A stretch of 64,000 nucleotides of DNA from Heliocidaris erythrogramma. Its lineage: Eukaryota; Echinodermata; Echinoidea; Camarodonta; Echinometridae. Within the stretch, counting starts at the first letter, position 1; each line of letters starts with the position of its first letter. Below, piece by piece: positions 54,200-64,000 of the stretch. A program made the translations under genes and the position numbers. The stretch is from assembly GCA_025617745.1 (NCBI GenBank), contig CM046857.1, positions 22,411,081 to 22,475,080 of the forward strand. Reading direction: 5' to 3'. Below the pieces are notes generated by a model, which saw nothing but the letters and a program-made list of their open reading frames with translations, made no database searches and was not told the origin of the DNA.

Positions 54200-54525
54200 T
54201 TAAAACTAAAAGTTCAATAGCTTTTGTGTGTATCACTATCACTCAGCAGGCCCTTTTCCAGGCTAGATCATTCATACAGCCAGGAGAGGAAAATAATTAT
54301 TTAAAATTTCACTTTCAAGTCTGAATCCCTACACTTGTGGCAAAGTACTAAGAAGACTAAGAGTTGACGAGTCCCTGAATCAGGTAATCTAGCAAATTTA
54401 AGAAAATTAAATCTTGTTTCTAAAGAGCAATTTTGTTGTCTGCTTTTGACTGCTGCAACAGGTAACAGTGAGTGAATTTTGGACACAGTCCCACATAGGC
54501 ATGGGCCTATGAGTGACAGTAACAC
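54200..54525 (+). repeat. Dispersed repeat family A, right part of the split copy
   Basis: TTCAATAGCTTTTGTGTGTA, GATCATTCATACAG, AAAATTTCACTTTCAAG, GACGAGTCCCTGAATCAGG and ACAGTCCCACATAGGC continue the repeat whose left part ends at 48330. Small extra blocks such as ACTAAGAAG and CACTATCACT look like local duplications. Confidence 0.8.
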
Positions 54526-55005
54526 TTACACTAGTGTAGTAGTAACACTGACTAAATTTTAAAAAGTCACTAGGCCTACACTAGACTTACAGTTACACTA
54601 CAGAGTATGGCTAGAGTGCCCAAGTCTGCGCAGTGCCCATGTCTGCGCACACGCGTAACTACGCGATTCCACTCATAGGTACACGCCATTGCCGACTGTG
54701 TAGGAATGCAGCCAACACACATCCCATACCTAAACTGCATCACTGTGCATTTTTGGCTATATTTAATTGAAACTCATATATTGCAGTTTACTTAAATCCA
54801 AATACTTATGTTGAATAATAGATGATTAAAACTTACCAGGTTGTTTTGTGACCTTTGAAGAGGGTTTCCTGAAATTTTGGGTCCTTTTTGTCGATAACTG
54901 CTATCGAGACTGTCCCGTCAGCATCCAGTTTGTATTTTTCACGATTATGATGAAGGGAGCCCTCAGCGCTCGTAGTAGTACCGGCGCGATCGGTTTGTCG
55001 ATCTC

Positions 55006-55121
55006 CTACGAAGACCTGGAAGGGCCAAACTGACGATGTAAAAAAATTAGAAATATTACGTACGTACGTAATATTTTTTATTTTTTTACGTCGTCAGTTT
55101 GGCCCTTCCAGGTCTTCGTAG
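55006..55121. repeat. 116-bp palindrome centred on ACGTACGTACGT
   Basis: CTACGAAGACCTGGAAGGGC, CAAACTGACGA and an A-tract on the left are mirrored by a T-tract, TCGTCAGTTTGG and CCCTTCCAGGTCTTCGTAG on the right. Arms are about 52 bp with few mismatches. There is no loop beyond the (ACGT)n core. Confidence 0.9.
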
Positions 55122-56589
55122 AATAGCTTGTGTGTGTAACATTCTGCGTACGTATCTACGGTGCGTAACCATGTAGAGCGGCCTCACTAGTGCGCAACAT
55201 ATTGAGAGCAGTCGTCATCCGTATGGAGGTGTGGGTAACAAGTACCAAAAAGAGGGCTGTAGCACTCACGGGTACATTACTGTAAAATAGTTGGTATTTT
55301 CTGTCGCATGTACTAAAGGTATGGGGGGGGGAAATAAGATAAATATTTTAAATACTTGCTTTCAAATTCAGCCCTTAAAAATCTCACTCCTACCTCAAAT
55401 GGCCGTTAGGAAGAACTTTTGATATTTACAGCAAAATCCAAAGTCAAAATCTTGTCCAAAACCGGAGAAATCCCCGCCGATTTGTTTCGCGATCGCGTGT
55501 TGTTTACAAACTGCCGATGTCTTAGACTAAAATCGGCCAATATAATTTTTGTCCACGAAGAAACTCGGGATCGCAAGGGCACATCGATCTTTACGATCGC
55601 GCACACAGAAAATCGGAACTTTTCCGTGTACGCCATAGGGACCGAATTTTTGAGGACAAAACACTTTTGGGGAGATGTCAGCGCCCGCGGCGACCAGGAA
55701 ATGTACACAATGACTCCGATAGCTCGTTTCGCGAGAATCAACAGTAAATTGCGGATTTCATTTTTGTAAATATCTTTTCCAACATTGGTGAGTTGAATTT
55801 ATTGTATTTCTTGGATATTTTGGGGTCGGTTTTTGAAAATTAAATGCCGATTTTGAGTGAATATTGGTGACTTTTGTGCAGTGGTGTTTTAAAAAGATGA
55901 GGTGTATGACTGCCTACATTATACACACGAAGTATAGGAATGTAGCTATGAGTGGGCTGTAGGCCCTAAATGTAAGTTTTTATAACTTTCTACATTTTGT
56001 ATCTTAACGAACTGATAACTTAAAATCTAAAGAATGATACTTAAGTATCAGTTTGCCCACAAAAACCTCCATTTCAAACAAAATTACATCTGTATCCCCA
56101 ATACCCAGTATACACGCATGTATATGATCCTAATGGTCAATATGACCATTGCTTGCTGATGTGCGCGATTCCAATAAAACAAAACACGCAACGAACACAA
56201 ACATTTCATATTTATCATTGGGATAGGTATTCATGCAAAAAACGAGTCAAAATAATAAAAAAACGGTCTTATTTCAGACATTTTATTCACAAGCGTCAAA
56301 ATGTTGTCTTTCACGTCAAAACTCCCGAACTGCGTGTAAAATGAATGAGTGCGCAGACATAGGGCCTAGATAGGCACCATTGTTTTTTTCAACGTCGAAT
56401 GTTGAAATGACACGCCTGCCGTTTCTTGTGAAAATGACATTGTTCTTGCTCTAATTTTGATGAGATTTTTGTCAAACTTACTCTTTAGAATATCAGGAAT
56501 AATATAAAATAAAGCTTTAGAGGAATATTAAAGAAATTCTTGTTCATTTTCAGGTCAAAACCTTAGGTGCGCAGACATGGGGCTCCCTT
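55122..56589. other. Region without recognised genes
   Basis: Two overlapping ORFs of 116 and 111 codons run on opposite strands over 55406-55769 in a patch richer in CG than its surroundings. Neither has a domain I recognise. No splice-supported exon seen. The rest is AT-rich. Confidence 0.35.
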
Positions 56590-56634
56590 ACTGCGGCAGC
56601 CCGAACACGTAGTGTTCGGGCTGCGCTTCGCAGT
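56590..56634. repeat. Hairpin around CGAACACGTAGTGTTCG
   Basis: GCAGCCCGAACAC and GTGTTCGGGCTGC pair around GTA, with ACTGCG/CGCAGT outside. The stem is of terminator or MITE type; no function assigned. Confidence 0.7.
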
Positions 56635-56848
56635 CCTTTGATCGCATGGATGTCACATAATTACAAGGTCGTTTGTCAAAATGATAGCCATGAAACATGA
56701 AATCAGTTGATTTTAGGCTATTTTAGGTACTTACAATACTTTACGATTGACTGTCGTCTTTCTTTTCAATGAGGATGATACAAAAAAGGCATATTTATCT
56801 CCGAGAGCCTGTAGTAAAAACTTCCGAAGGTCGGTGTTTTGCTTGCAA

Positions 56849-57073
56849 TGCGCATGCGTCAGCAGCTCCAATTATAATACAGACAAGAAGGGAGGATTAT
56901 GAATATTCATTAGACGAGCTTGAGCGAGAGCGCTAGATCTATACGCTAGCGATCGGCGGATTACAGTGGATATATGAATATTCATTATTCCATTGATGAA
57001 AACTATGCCGTCATTGTAATAAACATTCATAGGCGCATGCGCAAGTGCCTATTTTCAATTTGGCTTTAACAAC
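56849..57073 (+). promoter_or_regulatory. Candidate promoter with two NRF-1-like palindromes
   Basis: TGCGCATGCGT at 56849-56859 and GCGCATGCGC at 57033-57042 match the NRF-1 consensus of animal housekeeping promoters. The second lies 32 bp before AACATGGCGAATGG, which looks like a start codon in a YY1-like context. Such clusters usually mark transcription starts. The gene itself is unproven. Confidence 0.45.
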
Positions 57074-57295
57074 ATGGCGAATGGGACTGGGTTTCGAAAA
57101 TTGAGAGTAAAAAGTGACATTCATCGATTCTACACATTTTTTAGGAAAAGCTGATTTGCGTAAAGTCTGTTTAGGTAAGTGGCATCGTATATATGATACT
57201 TTAATTACAAAATAATAATTACATGGCCATTTTTTAAATGGTCATTTGAACATTGGTAGATTGTGAGACCCACCGAATCGTACTGGTTTCACTCA

Positions 57296-57458
57296 GGACG
57301 CTGCCACTTCGTGGCAGCGTCCCGGGGCTAAGGGCTCCCCACCATACACTGCATAAGTTTTTTTAAGGGGGTCCGGACAACCCGACCACCGGACAGCCCG
57401 ACCCAAGACAACTCGACCCAATACCCTGGACAACTCGACCCGGTCGAGTTGTCCAGGG
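57296..57458. repeat. Hairpins and GGACAACTCGAC-type palindrome
   Basis: GGACGCTGCCAC and GTGGCAGCGTCC pair at 57296-57322. CCCTGGACAACTCGACC and GGTCGAGTTGTCCAGGG form a 35-bp palindrome at 57424-57458, preceded by diverged ACAACCCGACC words. It resembles the GTAGTTGTCC-type foldback ends at 30.4 kb in style, not in sequence. Confidence 0.7.
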
Positions 57459-57799
57459 TGGGCTGCGTCTTCGGACAACTCGACCTACTTTTTTTCTTCT
57501 AACAAATTTCATGAACAGAGTTTCACAGCATGGCTACAAAAGACATTTTCTGCATCAAGTATGTTGATATGATACATTCATGACATGAATTGCTTTTCAG
57601 TTCTATAAAACATGATTTTCCTTGCAGTGAGAATAACGATGTTCCCATATTTACATGTGAATATCCGCGCACCGATCGAAGCAACCGACTCTACCGAGTA
57701 CTTTATTGGACTCTAAATTGGGGTATTTCATTTTACCGTCTCCTGAAACGTTTCAGTGGTAAGAATGCTCTATTTTGTATCTTTACATTTCAGTATTAA

Positions 57800-59480
57800 C
57801 TTTTCTCTACTTCATTGAAATTATGGCTTGCCGCAAGTCTGAAACTTAACACAAACTTTCGAGATTGTCTGACATAATAAGTTAGGGCCGCTCTCAATAT
57901 CGCCAACCAACACAGTGCAGTGCTTTCTCCCGCCAGCGAGCTGGGCCGTGCGGCTGCCTGTATCAGTGTATGGCAACCCCTGTATAAACAGATAAACTGA
58001 CCTTGCATATTGAAAACTCCTGATTACAAACATTATATTTAAGGAAGTAAATAAGTTAATTTGGGAGTAATACCGACCACTTCATAAAATGCTGCGTATC
58101 TTAGGAATTACTTGGCCGTTTATCGCAAAGTGATCATATTTTATTTATTGTCCAACATGCATTTAACTAAAACTATTTGTTACCCATGGTTCAGGATTTT
58201 CATCATGCGCGCTTAATGAACACTTTACTGCGCATTATTGAGCCATACAGGCTTTCCACCGGTTTGAGTGATTACTGCAATGCGCTGGATCTTACGAAAG
58301 GGTCAAATCCTTTTGGATTAAATCAAAACTTTGAAAATTTGGTTTCTTTACGATATTTATTGACGAAGATCAAGCGCATTTTGTAAAAGTATGCAAAGAT
58401 GCTTTTGGCCAAGTTAGGGCGCGTAGATTGGATCATAACTACGCGATTCCCATAGGCAAGTCAATTCATTTTACAGTTTTTCAAGAAAAGCAAAATACTT
58501 CAAAATTTCTAATGTCTATGGTGGAAAAGTGCCTTAAAATTACATGTTTGAAATTGTATTTTATCTGTAAAAAATATAAACATCTGGGTTAGAGATATCT
58601 AGGGATCAAACTGTAGTTGTAATTATTTTCAAAATTAATTTAATTTTATCTAAATTTTTGAATTGTTTTCATTGACAAGTTAAAAGGTCGGTATAAAGAC
58701 ACAGTTTTTCCTTGTGAGAATATTTGTAAGGGTTTCGTGTTTTGACGGTCACTCCGAAATCGGCTGGCCGGGATTCGCGACACTGGAAGGACAGATACCT
58801 GAACCCCTATACTCGGTCGCTTCGCTCACCCAGAAAAGGTCAACTTTTTCAAAATCTGTACCCCCCGAAAAAAACCTAGTTATGGGAATGAACATTGTAT
58901 CTTATATCAAACATTGGCAGAAAAAATACAATTATTAAAATTTTCACAATATAATTTAGACCCTTTTGATGTCTTTTTCAATAGGGCTGAAGAGAAAAGT
59001 GATGAAGAGAAAGGGGAAAAAACATAAAAAAACATTGTACGATAGTTCCGGAATGCACATATTTTTCATTCATTTATTTTATTTTATTTTTATTATTTAT
59101 ATATATATTTTTTTTTTGGGGGGGGGGGGTGATTGGCACTGATTGGATTGTCAACCGGATCCTGTTTCATAATCTCAGCACCCCCGGTAAAAGAATCTTT
59201 CCAAGGCCCATGGCTATTTTCGTTTCGAAACAAAGTGTGTAACTTTAGGTCCCCCTTCATATGGTTAAATGACACCAGCATCAACAAATAACTTCCGTTA
59301 TGTATCACTATTGATATAAACTACGAGTTTTGCAATTTAAAATTCTGAATAATATGATCCCCACTAAATCTTAGCTATTCCGTATTCACAAAGTAACTAA
59401 ACTAGATAGAAATTGTGTATTTGCAATTTTATTATTTTATTATTATGGATAATAACCACTTTACCCCCGGTTTTCTTTCT
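57800..59480. other. No recognised gene
   Basis: I see no conserved exon. Short ORFs near 58177-58386 and 58714-58938 have no motif I know. A T/G homopolymer block lies at 59109-59130. Confidence 0.35.
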
Positions 59481-60254
59481 ATACCTTTCAGCTGTATAAG
59501 CTTGAAGCAAATTTAAGGATAACATCGGATGTCCTCCAAGTGGAAGATGGTGAGCGGGATCTGCCATCTGCCATCAACTGGATAACCAGATAAGGTGCTT
59601 TGGCTTTAGTGGTAGTATTGCCACATCAAATTTGTGGCTGCTTTATGTGAGGTGTACTGGTTTGTTCAAGAGCGCAACAGGTATGGATTGCTCTACCATT
59701 CCTCGCCCATGGATCTCCTTTCCATAACCTCTTCAGGAAAATTTTGAGCACTTTAAAACTTCACCCAGTACCTTGGAGGAGGAGTAGTCTGTACCCTACA
59801 ATGTTTTCAAAGACATGTGATACATACGCTGTGAATCGTTATGAACTGCTCATATATTGGTGGTCAAGCTGATGTCAATCATGGCAGTGTATTCAGACAT
59901 TTAGCCTACATGTCAGGGATCAGAATGCTTACTGAGCTTGTTGCAGGCAAGCGTATGGATACTGAAAGTCACAGGCAACATCGATATTGGAGTATAGACG
60001 AACAAGACTCATATTTTAGTTGTCTGGTACTGCCTTGCCATGGTAACAGCATATTATAGCAATAGATCAGAGAAAAATCTTGCGGAGAGAGTGAAGTACT
60101 TTTTAAATTGTCGCACAATGCTCATGAGACATTGGTCGTAGAGAGATGACGTAAGAGGTTCTTTTTCCAAATGTCAGGTACTACATTTCCATGGTAATGG
60201 CTATATAGGCAATATGTGCTCTTATTACAGCTGTTGATCACAAGTATTAGGCCA

Positions 60255-60877
60255 GGAGCCTGTCCCAAAATAGTCACCCCATTTTACCCATGAAATTTGA
60301 CATGTTAAAGTTACTTAGTGCATCCATGCGACTTAAACAAAAGGTTGGCAGCTTAAATGTACCTGCCGAGTTGGGTAGATTACTAGATTTCACCCCATGC
60401 ACCAAACTTTGTCACTTGGAAGCTATATGATTATGCATTACCAAAACAAGAAAGGAAAGAAAATGACAAAATTTTCCATCAGACAGGCTGTCAGCCACCA
60501 CCCCCCCCCCCCCCCAAAAAAAAAAGGCAGCTATAAGTTGGGTTGAGTTCATCGCATCTAAATCTTGCAACAAAATTTGAAAAACACAAAAGCTGACAGA
60601 ATTTTCTGTTGGAAGAGGTTGGAAGATAAACCCTTCCACCCTCCCCCCACCCCCACCCCCCCCCCCAAAAAAAAAGGCGGGGGGGGGGGGTGTGTGTACA
60701 TGTAGTTGATTTTACCCATTTATCTATTTCATGTAGCCAACAGATCAAACTGGGGGCCAAACTCAGCAGGTACATTTAAGCTGCCAACCTTTTGTGTAAG
60801 TCGCATGGATGCACTAAGTAACTTGAACATGTCAAATTTCATGGGTAAAATGGGGTGACTATTTTGGGACAGGCTCC
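60255..60877. mobile_element. Inverted-repeat MITE with arms of about 125 bp
   Basis: GGAGCCTGTCCCAAAATAGT, CACCCCATTTTACCCATGAA, GTGCATCCATGCGACTTA and CCAACCTTTTG-type words on one side are mirrored on the other (60756-60877). The loop holds two C-tract plus A-tract blocks. The arms are well conserved, so the insertion is fairly recent. No target duplication found. Confidence 0.85.
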
Positions 60878-61143
60878 CAATTTTATTATGAGAAGCAGTC
60901 CTTATGAATAGTGAACCTTACTTTGAATAATGGCCCATTCCCAGATTATGATTAGCAAACCATGCAAAACATGAATGATTTCATCAAAATCTTATGTAAA
61001 ATAAGAGTGGTGACCTCTCAGAGTTCCACATAATTTCACAAAACAATTGTCTGCACAGCATGTGTGACATGCAAATGAATTAGCCAATGTTGTCGCACAG
61101 AGATACACTTTTCTCTTGTATTTCATGGCAAATATGAAATACA

Positions 61144-61581
61144 GGGGGCCGTTTCATGAGAGCGTCACAACTCTAGCTCAATGACATCTCGGTAATTGTC
61201 TATGACAAAATGTTTATTCCATAAAGGCGATAAACTGAGTTTATCGCTGAGAAATAGTTTATCACTCGAAAAACTAAGTTTTTTCCTAATAAACTTTGTC
61301 ATCATTCAAAAAATTAAGCCCAATCTGTTTATCAGCTATGAAATTTTTTTTTTTTTTTTTGTGATATTTTTCTCAATAAATTTATTTCAACACTCAAAAA
61401 AATAAATTTATGAAGAAACACCTGTATAGTGGCAATCTTGGTTATTCTAGCAATAAGGCTTTTTTTCAAGGGGCGAACTCAGATTTCAGCAATAAACTGA
61501 GGGAAACTGAGTTATCGCTTTTATGAGATAAACAGCTTGCCATAGGCAATTTAGTTTTGACACTTTCATGAAACGGCCCCC
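61144..61581. mobile_element. Inverted-repeat MITE with GGGGGCCGTTTCATGA ends
   Basis: GGGGGCCGTTTCATGA opens the element and TCATGAAACGGCCCCC closes it. The interior has CGATAAACTGAGTTTATCG hairpins like those at 24.5-25.2 kb and a T-tract near 61350. It is non-coding. Confidence 0.75.
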
Positions 61582-61599
61582 AGGTAACCTTGCCTACGT

Positions 61600-63030
61600 C
61601 GACCCTGAGTTGAATAATCGCCCAAGTTGAAGCAATTTTTCATACCAGGTGGGCGTTTCATAAAGATTTTTGTAAGTTACAACTTTATGAACGACTGTTG
61701 ACCCTTTCTTGTACTGAATGATGGGTACCAGGTAACTCGGCACTTCGGACAATAATAATAATATTCCGTTTTTAAATAGCGCCTAATACAAGCTTGAGAC
61801 AGAGATTGATATTTCCAAACTAAAAATGTTTATGTGAAACCATGTTTAAATCAGAAAAAAATGGCCATTACCTCAGCTGACAAACTCGACTGTTTACTGC
61901 AAGTATTAAGGATTTTTAACAACTATATGTAAATAGTTTTCCCGCAAAATGAGACAAGTTATGAAACTGGTGCTGTGGTTCAACATTTCCTAGTATCCGA
62001 GTATTTTTAATCAAATATAATATTCACGAATAAGCTCATTTATCATGCAATATTTGTATTTACAGAGATAAATGAATACTTAATACTCTACAATTAACAA
62101 GTAGTTTGTGAACTGACTTCATGGTTTTTAAAATTATTTATATTAAATTGACTTTGCTTTTAGAATATAGCTCTTGTCACCGAGCCAATAACTTTTCACA
62201 TTTTCCGGCTTGAAAAAAAGTGTAGTTTATAGAACGTTATTTACGGTATTCAAATAATTTCTTGGTACTACAAAATTTCAATATGGCATGAAAAAGAGAC
62301 ATGATAACGAAGCTTTTCGACCTGCACTCATCAGGTTATCACGCAGGTATATAACAAATTACTTGAAATCAACAATATTATACTCGATGGACCCAGACGT
62401 TGTAATTTCAGAACAATCGCAAAGCTTGGACGAACTCCTTTTGTCTGCACAGAAGGGGTTCGTGAGATTGAATGTAGGCGGCTTCCAGAAAGCGTAAATG
62501 CGCCGAGCTTCTGGCCCGGGACATAATTGAGAATTAATACTATTGTACATAATGATGACATGTACATATAATTGTAATAATATGTAAGAACTTCAATAAA
62601 TATTTCATTTGTTGTAAATAATACAATATACTCTTTTGTATTACAGTGTTCATTGAAATAAATGTGTGAAATGTCTTTAGGAAGAGAGTTGTTTTACAAT
62701 GAATGAAAAAAATATTTGGGGGAGAGGGATGGAGAGAGTGAGAGAGGAAGAAAGAGAGGAAGAAAGAGCGTGAGAGAGGAAGAAAGAGCGTGAGAGAGGA
62801 AGAAAGAGCAAGAGTGAGGAAGAAAGAGCAAGAGAGTGAAAAAGAATGATTGAAAGGGAGAGAGATCATACTAAACTTGCTCAAATGAAATTAAAAGATA
62901 GTACTGTACACAACCCACAATTGCAATTATCATGTTTATTATTAATATCACAGCAAATATCTTGATATGTAATCAGAAATCAACAAAACGAGGTTAATTA
63001 CTGATAGCAATGGATAATCAATATATTTTT
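61600..63030. other. AT-rich stretch with a purine microsatellite
   Basis: No gene recognised. A 69-codon ORF at 62288-62497 has no known motif. At 62720-62850 a unit of AGAGAGGAAGAAAGAGCGTG repeats about four times and grades into AGAAAGAGCAAGAG. Confidence 0.45.
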
Positions 63031-63853
63031 AAGCCTCCGCCCACCGTAGGTGGTGCCGGAGGCATTGTGTTTTCGGGTGGGTCGTCCGTCCGTCCGTCCG
63101 TCCCCTTTTCGTTCTCGCGATAACTTCAAAACTGTTTGGCGGATCAGTTTGTAACTTGGCCCATGTATGCATATTGGAGGGACGATGAACTGAGTAGATT
63201 TTGGGGTCTCAAGGTCAAACGTCAAAAGTCATAGAGGTCATTATATACATAAAAATTGTTCGTTCTCGTGATAACTTAGGAACCGTTTGGCGGATCAACT
63301 TCTAACTTGGCTCATGTATTCTTATGGGAGGGACGATGAACTGATTGGATTTTGGGGTCTCAAGGTCAAATGTCACGGAGGTAATTATGTACATAAAAAT
63401 GGTTAGTTCTCGCAATAACTGAAGAACTGTTTGACAGATCAGCTTCTAACATGGCCCATGTTCGCATATGGGAGGGACAATGAACTGATTAGATTTTAGG
63501 TGATCTCAAGGTCAAAGTTCAAAGGTCATAGATGTCATTATATACATAAAAATGGTTCGTGATGTATGGAATCTAGGCCTACCTATTTTAGAAATTTCAA
63601 GGGGACAGTGGTCTATTTGCTATAAAATATCTATTTCCTTGGTGTATTTGATGATTGTAAGTCATCAATGGTAATTAAGTTTTTTAATTTGAAAATAAAA
63701 TGAAATAAGATTTCTGTCTCCTGCGCTTTTGAAGTGAAAAGATTTTTAATTTTGATGACCAATCCTTTTTAAAGTGTACATGTATGCCATACATTGCCAA
63801 TATGGTGATGGCGGAGGCATAAATTCCGACCGCGCGTGGTGGGAGATTCATCT
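63031..63853 (+). repeat. Dispersed repeat with three ~148-bp internal tandem units
   Basis: It opens with the small palindrome GCCTCCGCCCACC/GGTGGTGCCGGAGGC and a (GTCC)n run. Three units follow from 63111, 63262 and 63406, each with TTCTCGCGATAACT, GGCGGATCAGTTT, GGAGGGACGATGAACTGA and CTCAAGGTCAAA. It closes with GGCGGAGGCATAAATTCC. An inverted partial copy starts the window at 1-82. Two copies 63 kb apart suggest a common family. Confidence 0.8.
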
Positions 63854-64000
63854 AGTTCATTCTTTCAATTAAACTGTTCTGTTGACTTTTATTTGTGCCT
63901 GAAAATGATTTCATAGGGAAAAGGAGGCACATAATGCATCCTAAAACCTAAAACAGCATAATTACCACTTGCCAGCAAAAACCAGGCGAGCATTCATGTA

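Larger units (their letters stand above)
57074..59593 (+). other. Possible transcription unit, unrecognised
   Basis: After the ATG at 57074 an in-frame stop follows at residue 27, but a strong donor (TTTAGGTAAGT, cut after 57174) suggests a first exon. An exon-like segment at 57628-57758 has the acceptor TTTTCCTTGCAG and donor GTAAGA. It would encode DVPIFTCEYPRTDRSNRLYR and LYWTLNWGISFYRLLKRFS. Another at 59492-59593 (acceptor TATACCTTTCAG) would encode LYKLEANLRITSDVLQVEDG and end PSAINWITR then stop. The phases of these pieces do not agree, so at least one exon is missing or wrong. I recognise no family. This may be a small lineage-specific gene or chance. Confidence 0.25.

Noticed and set aside
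55406-55769. Overlapping ORFs of 116 aa (plus) and 111 aa (minus)
   Set aside because: No recognisable domain, no splice or promoter evidence, and each is a shadow of the other. Noted only as a CG-richer patch.
62288-62497. 69-aa ORF (MDPDVVISEQSQSLDELL region)
   Set aside because: The composition looks protein-like, but I recognise no family and see no flanking exon signals.

Overview
This window is animal nuclear DNA: AT-rich, sparse in genes, with short exons bounded by GT..AG introns and a very dense load of small inverted-repeat transposons. The gene content (TOMM22, CBY1 and TMEM220 orthologues), Ty3/Gypsy and LINE retrotransposon remains, many hAT-, pogo- and piggyBac-like MITEs, SINEs with tRNA-like heads, and the constant recurrence of the octamer TACATGTA fit a marine invertebrate deuterostome. 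An echinoderm such as a sea urchin is my best guess; I cannot prove the species from this sequence.

I can support three complete protein genes, all split by introns and assembled here from conserved exons with matching splice phases. TMEM220 runs on the minus strand from 12071 to 4446 (six coding exons, 181 aa). TOMM22 runs on the plus strand from 33673 to 38827 (three exons, 272 aa, with an unusually long acidic and proline-rich N-terminus). CBY1 (Chibby) runs on the minus strand from 47636 to 44146 (three exons, 136 aa). TOMM22 and CBY1 are neighbours here, converging with 5.3 kb between stop codons. From memory they are also neighbours on human chromosome 22q13.1, so this looks like an ancient linkage. 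A fourth, unproven transcription unit may begin near 57.07 kb, just after an NRF-1-like palindrome.

Layout: 0-3.8 kb holds dispersed repeats. 3.8-12.1 kb is TMEM220, whose introns carry several MITEs and whose last exon has been tandemly copied. 14.0-17.1 kb holds paired repeats and a dead LINE. 17.5-31.1 kb is a graveyard of MITEs, SINEs, G-tracts, an interstitial telomere-like array and minisatellites. 31.35-32.5 kb is a 26-bp satellite. 33.6-38.8 kb is TOMM22, whose intron 1 carries a 1.27-kb foldback element and whose intron 2 carries two long palindromes. 39-43.7 kb holds MITEs, including TTAA-bounded miniatures. 44.1-47.6 kb is CBY1, with a LINE 3' end inside its second intron. 48.3-54.2 kb is a young Ty3/Gypsy-type LTR retrotransposon on the minus strand, rearranged internally: a 1.59-kb tandem duplication of gag to RT and loss of the integrase core. 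54.2-64 kb holds palindromes, the possible promoter and more repeats.

The three identified genes do not form one pathway. TOMM22 is a mitochondrial import receptor, CBY1 a ciliary base and beta-catenin regulator, and TMEM220 a membrane protein of unclear role. Nothing in the window looks bacterial or like a defence system. The most unusual material is structural: foldback DNA inside TOMM22 introns, the duplicated terminal exon of TMEM220, the rearranged LTR element, telomere-like repeats enclosed by inverted repeats, and a possible 7SL-headed SINE.
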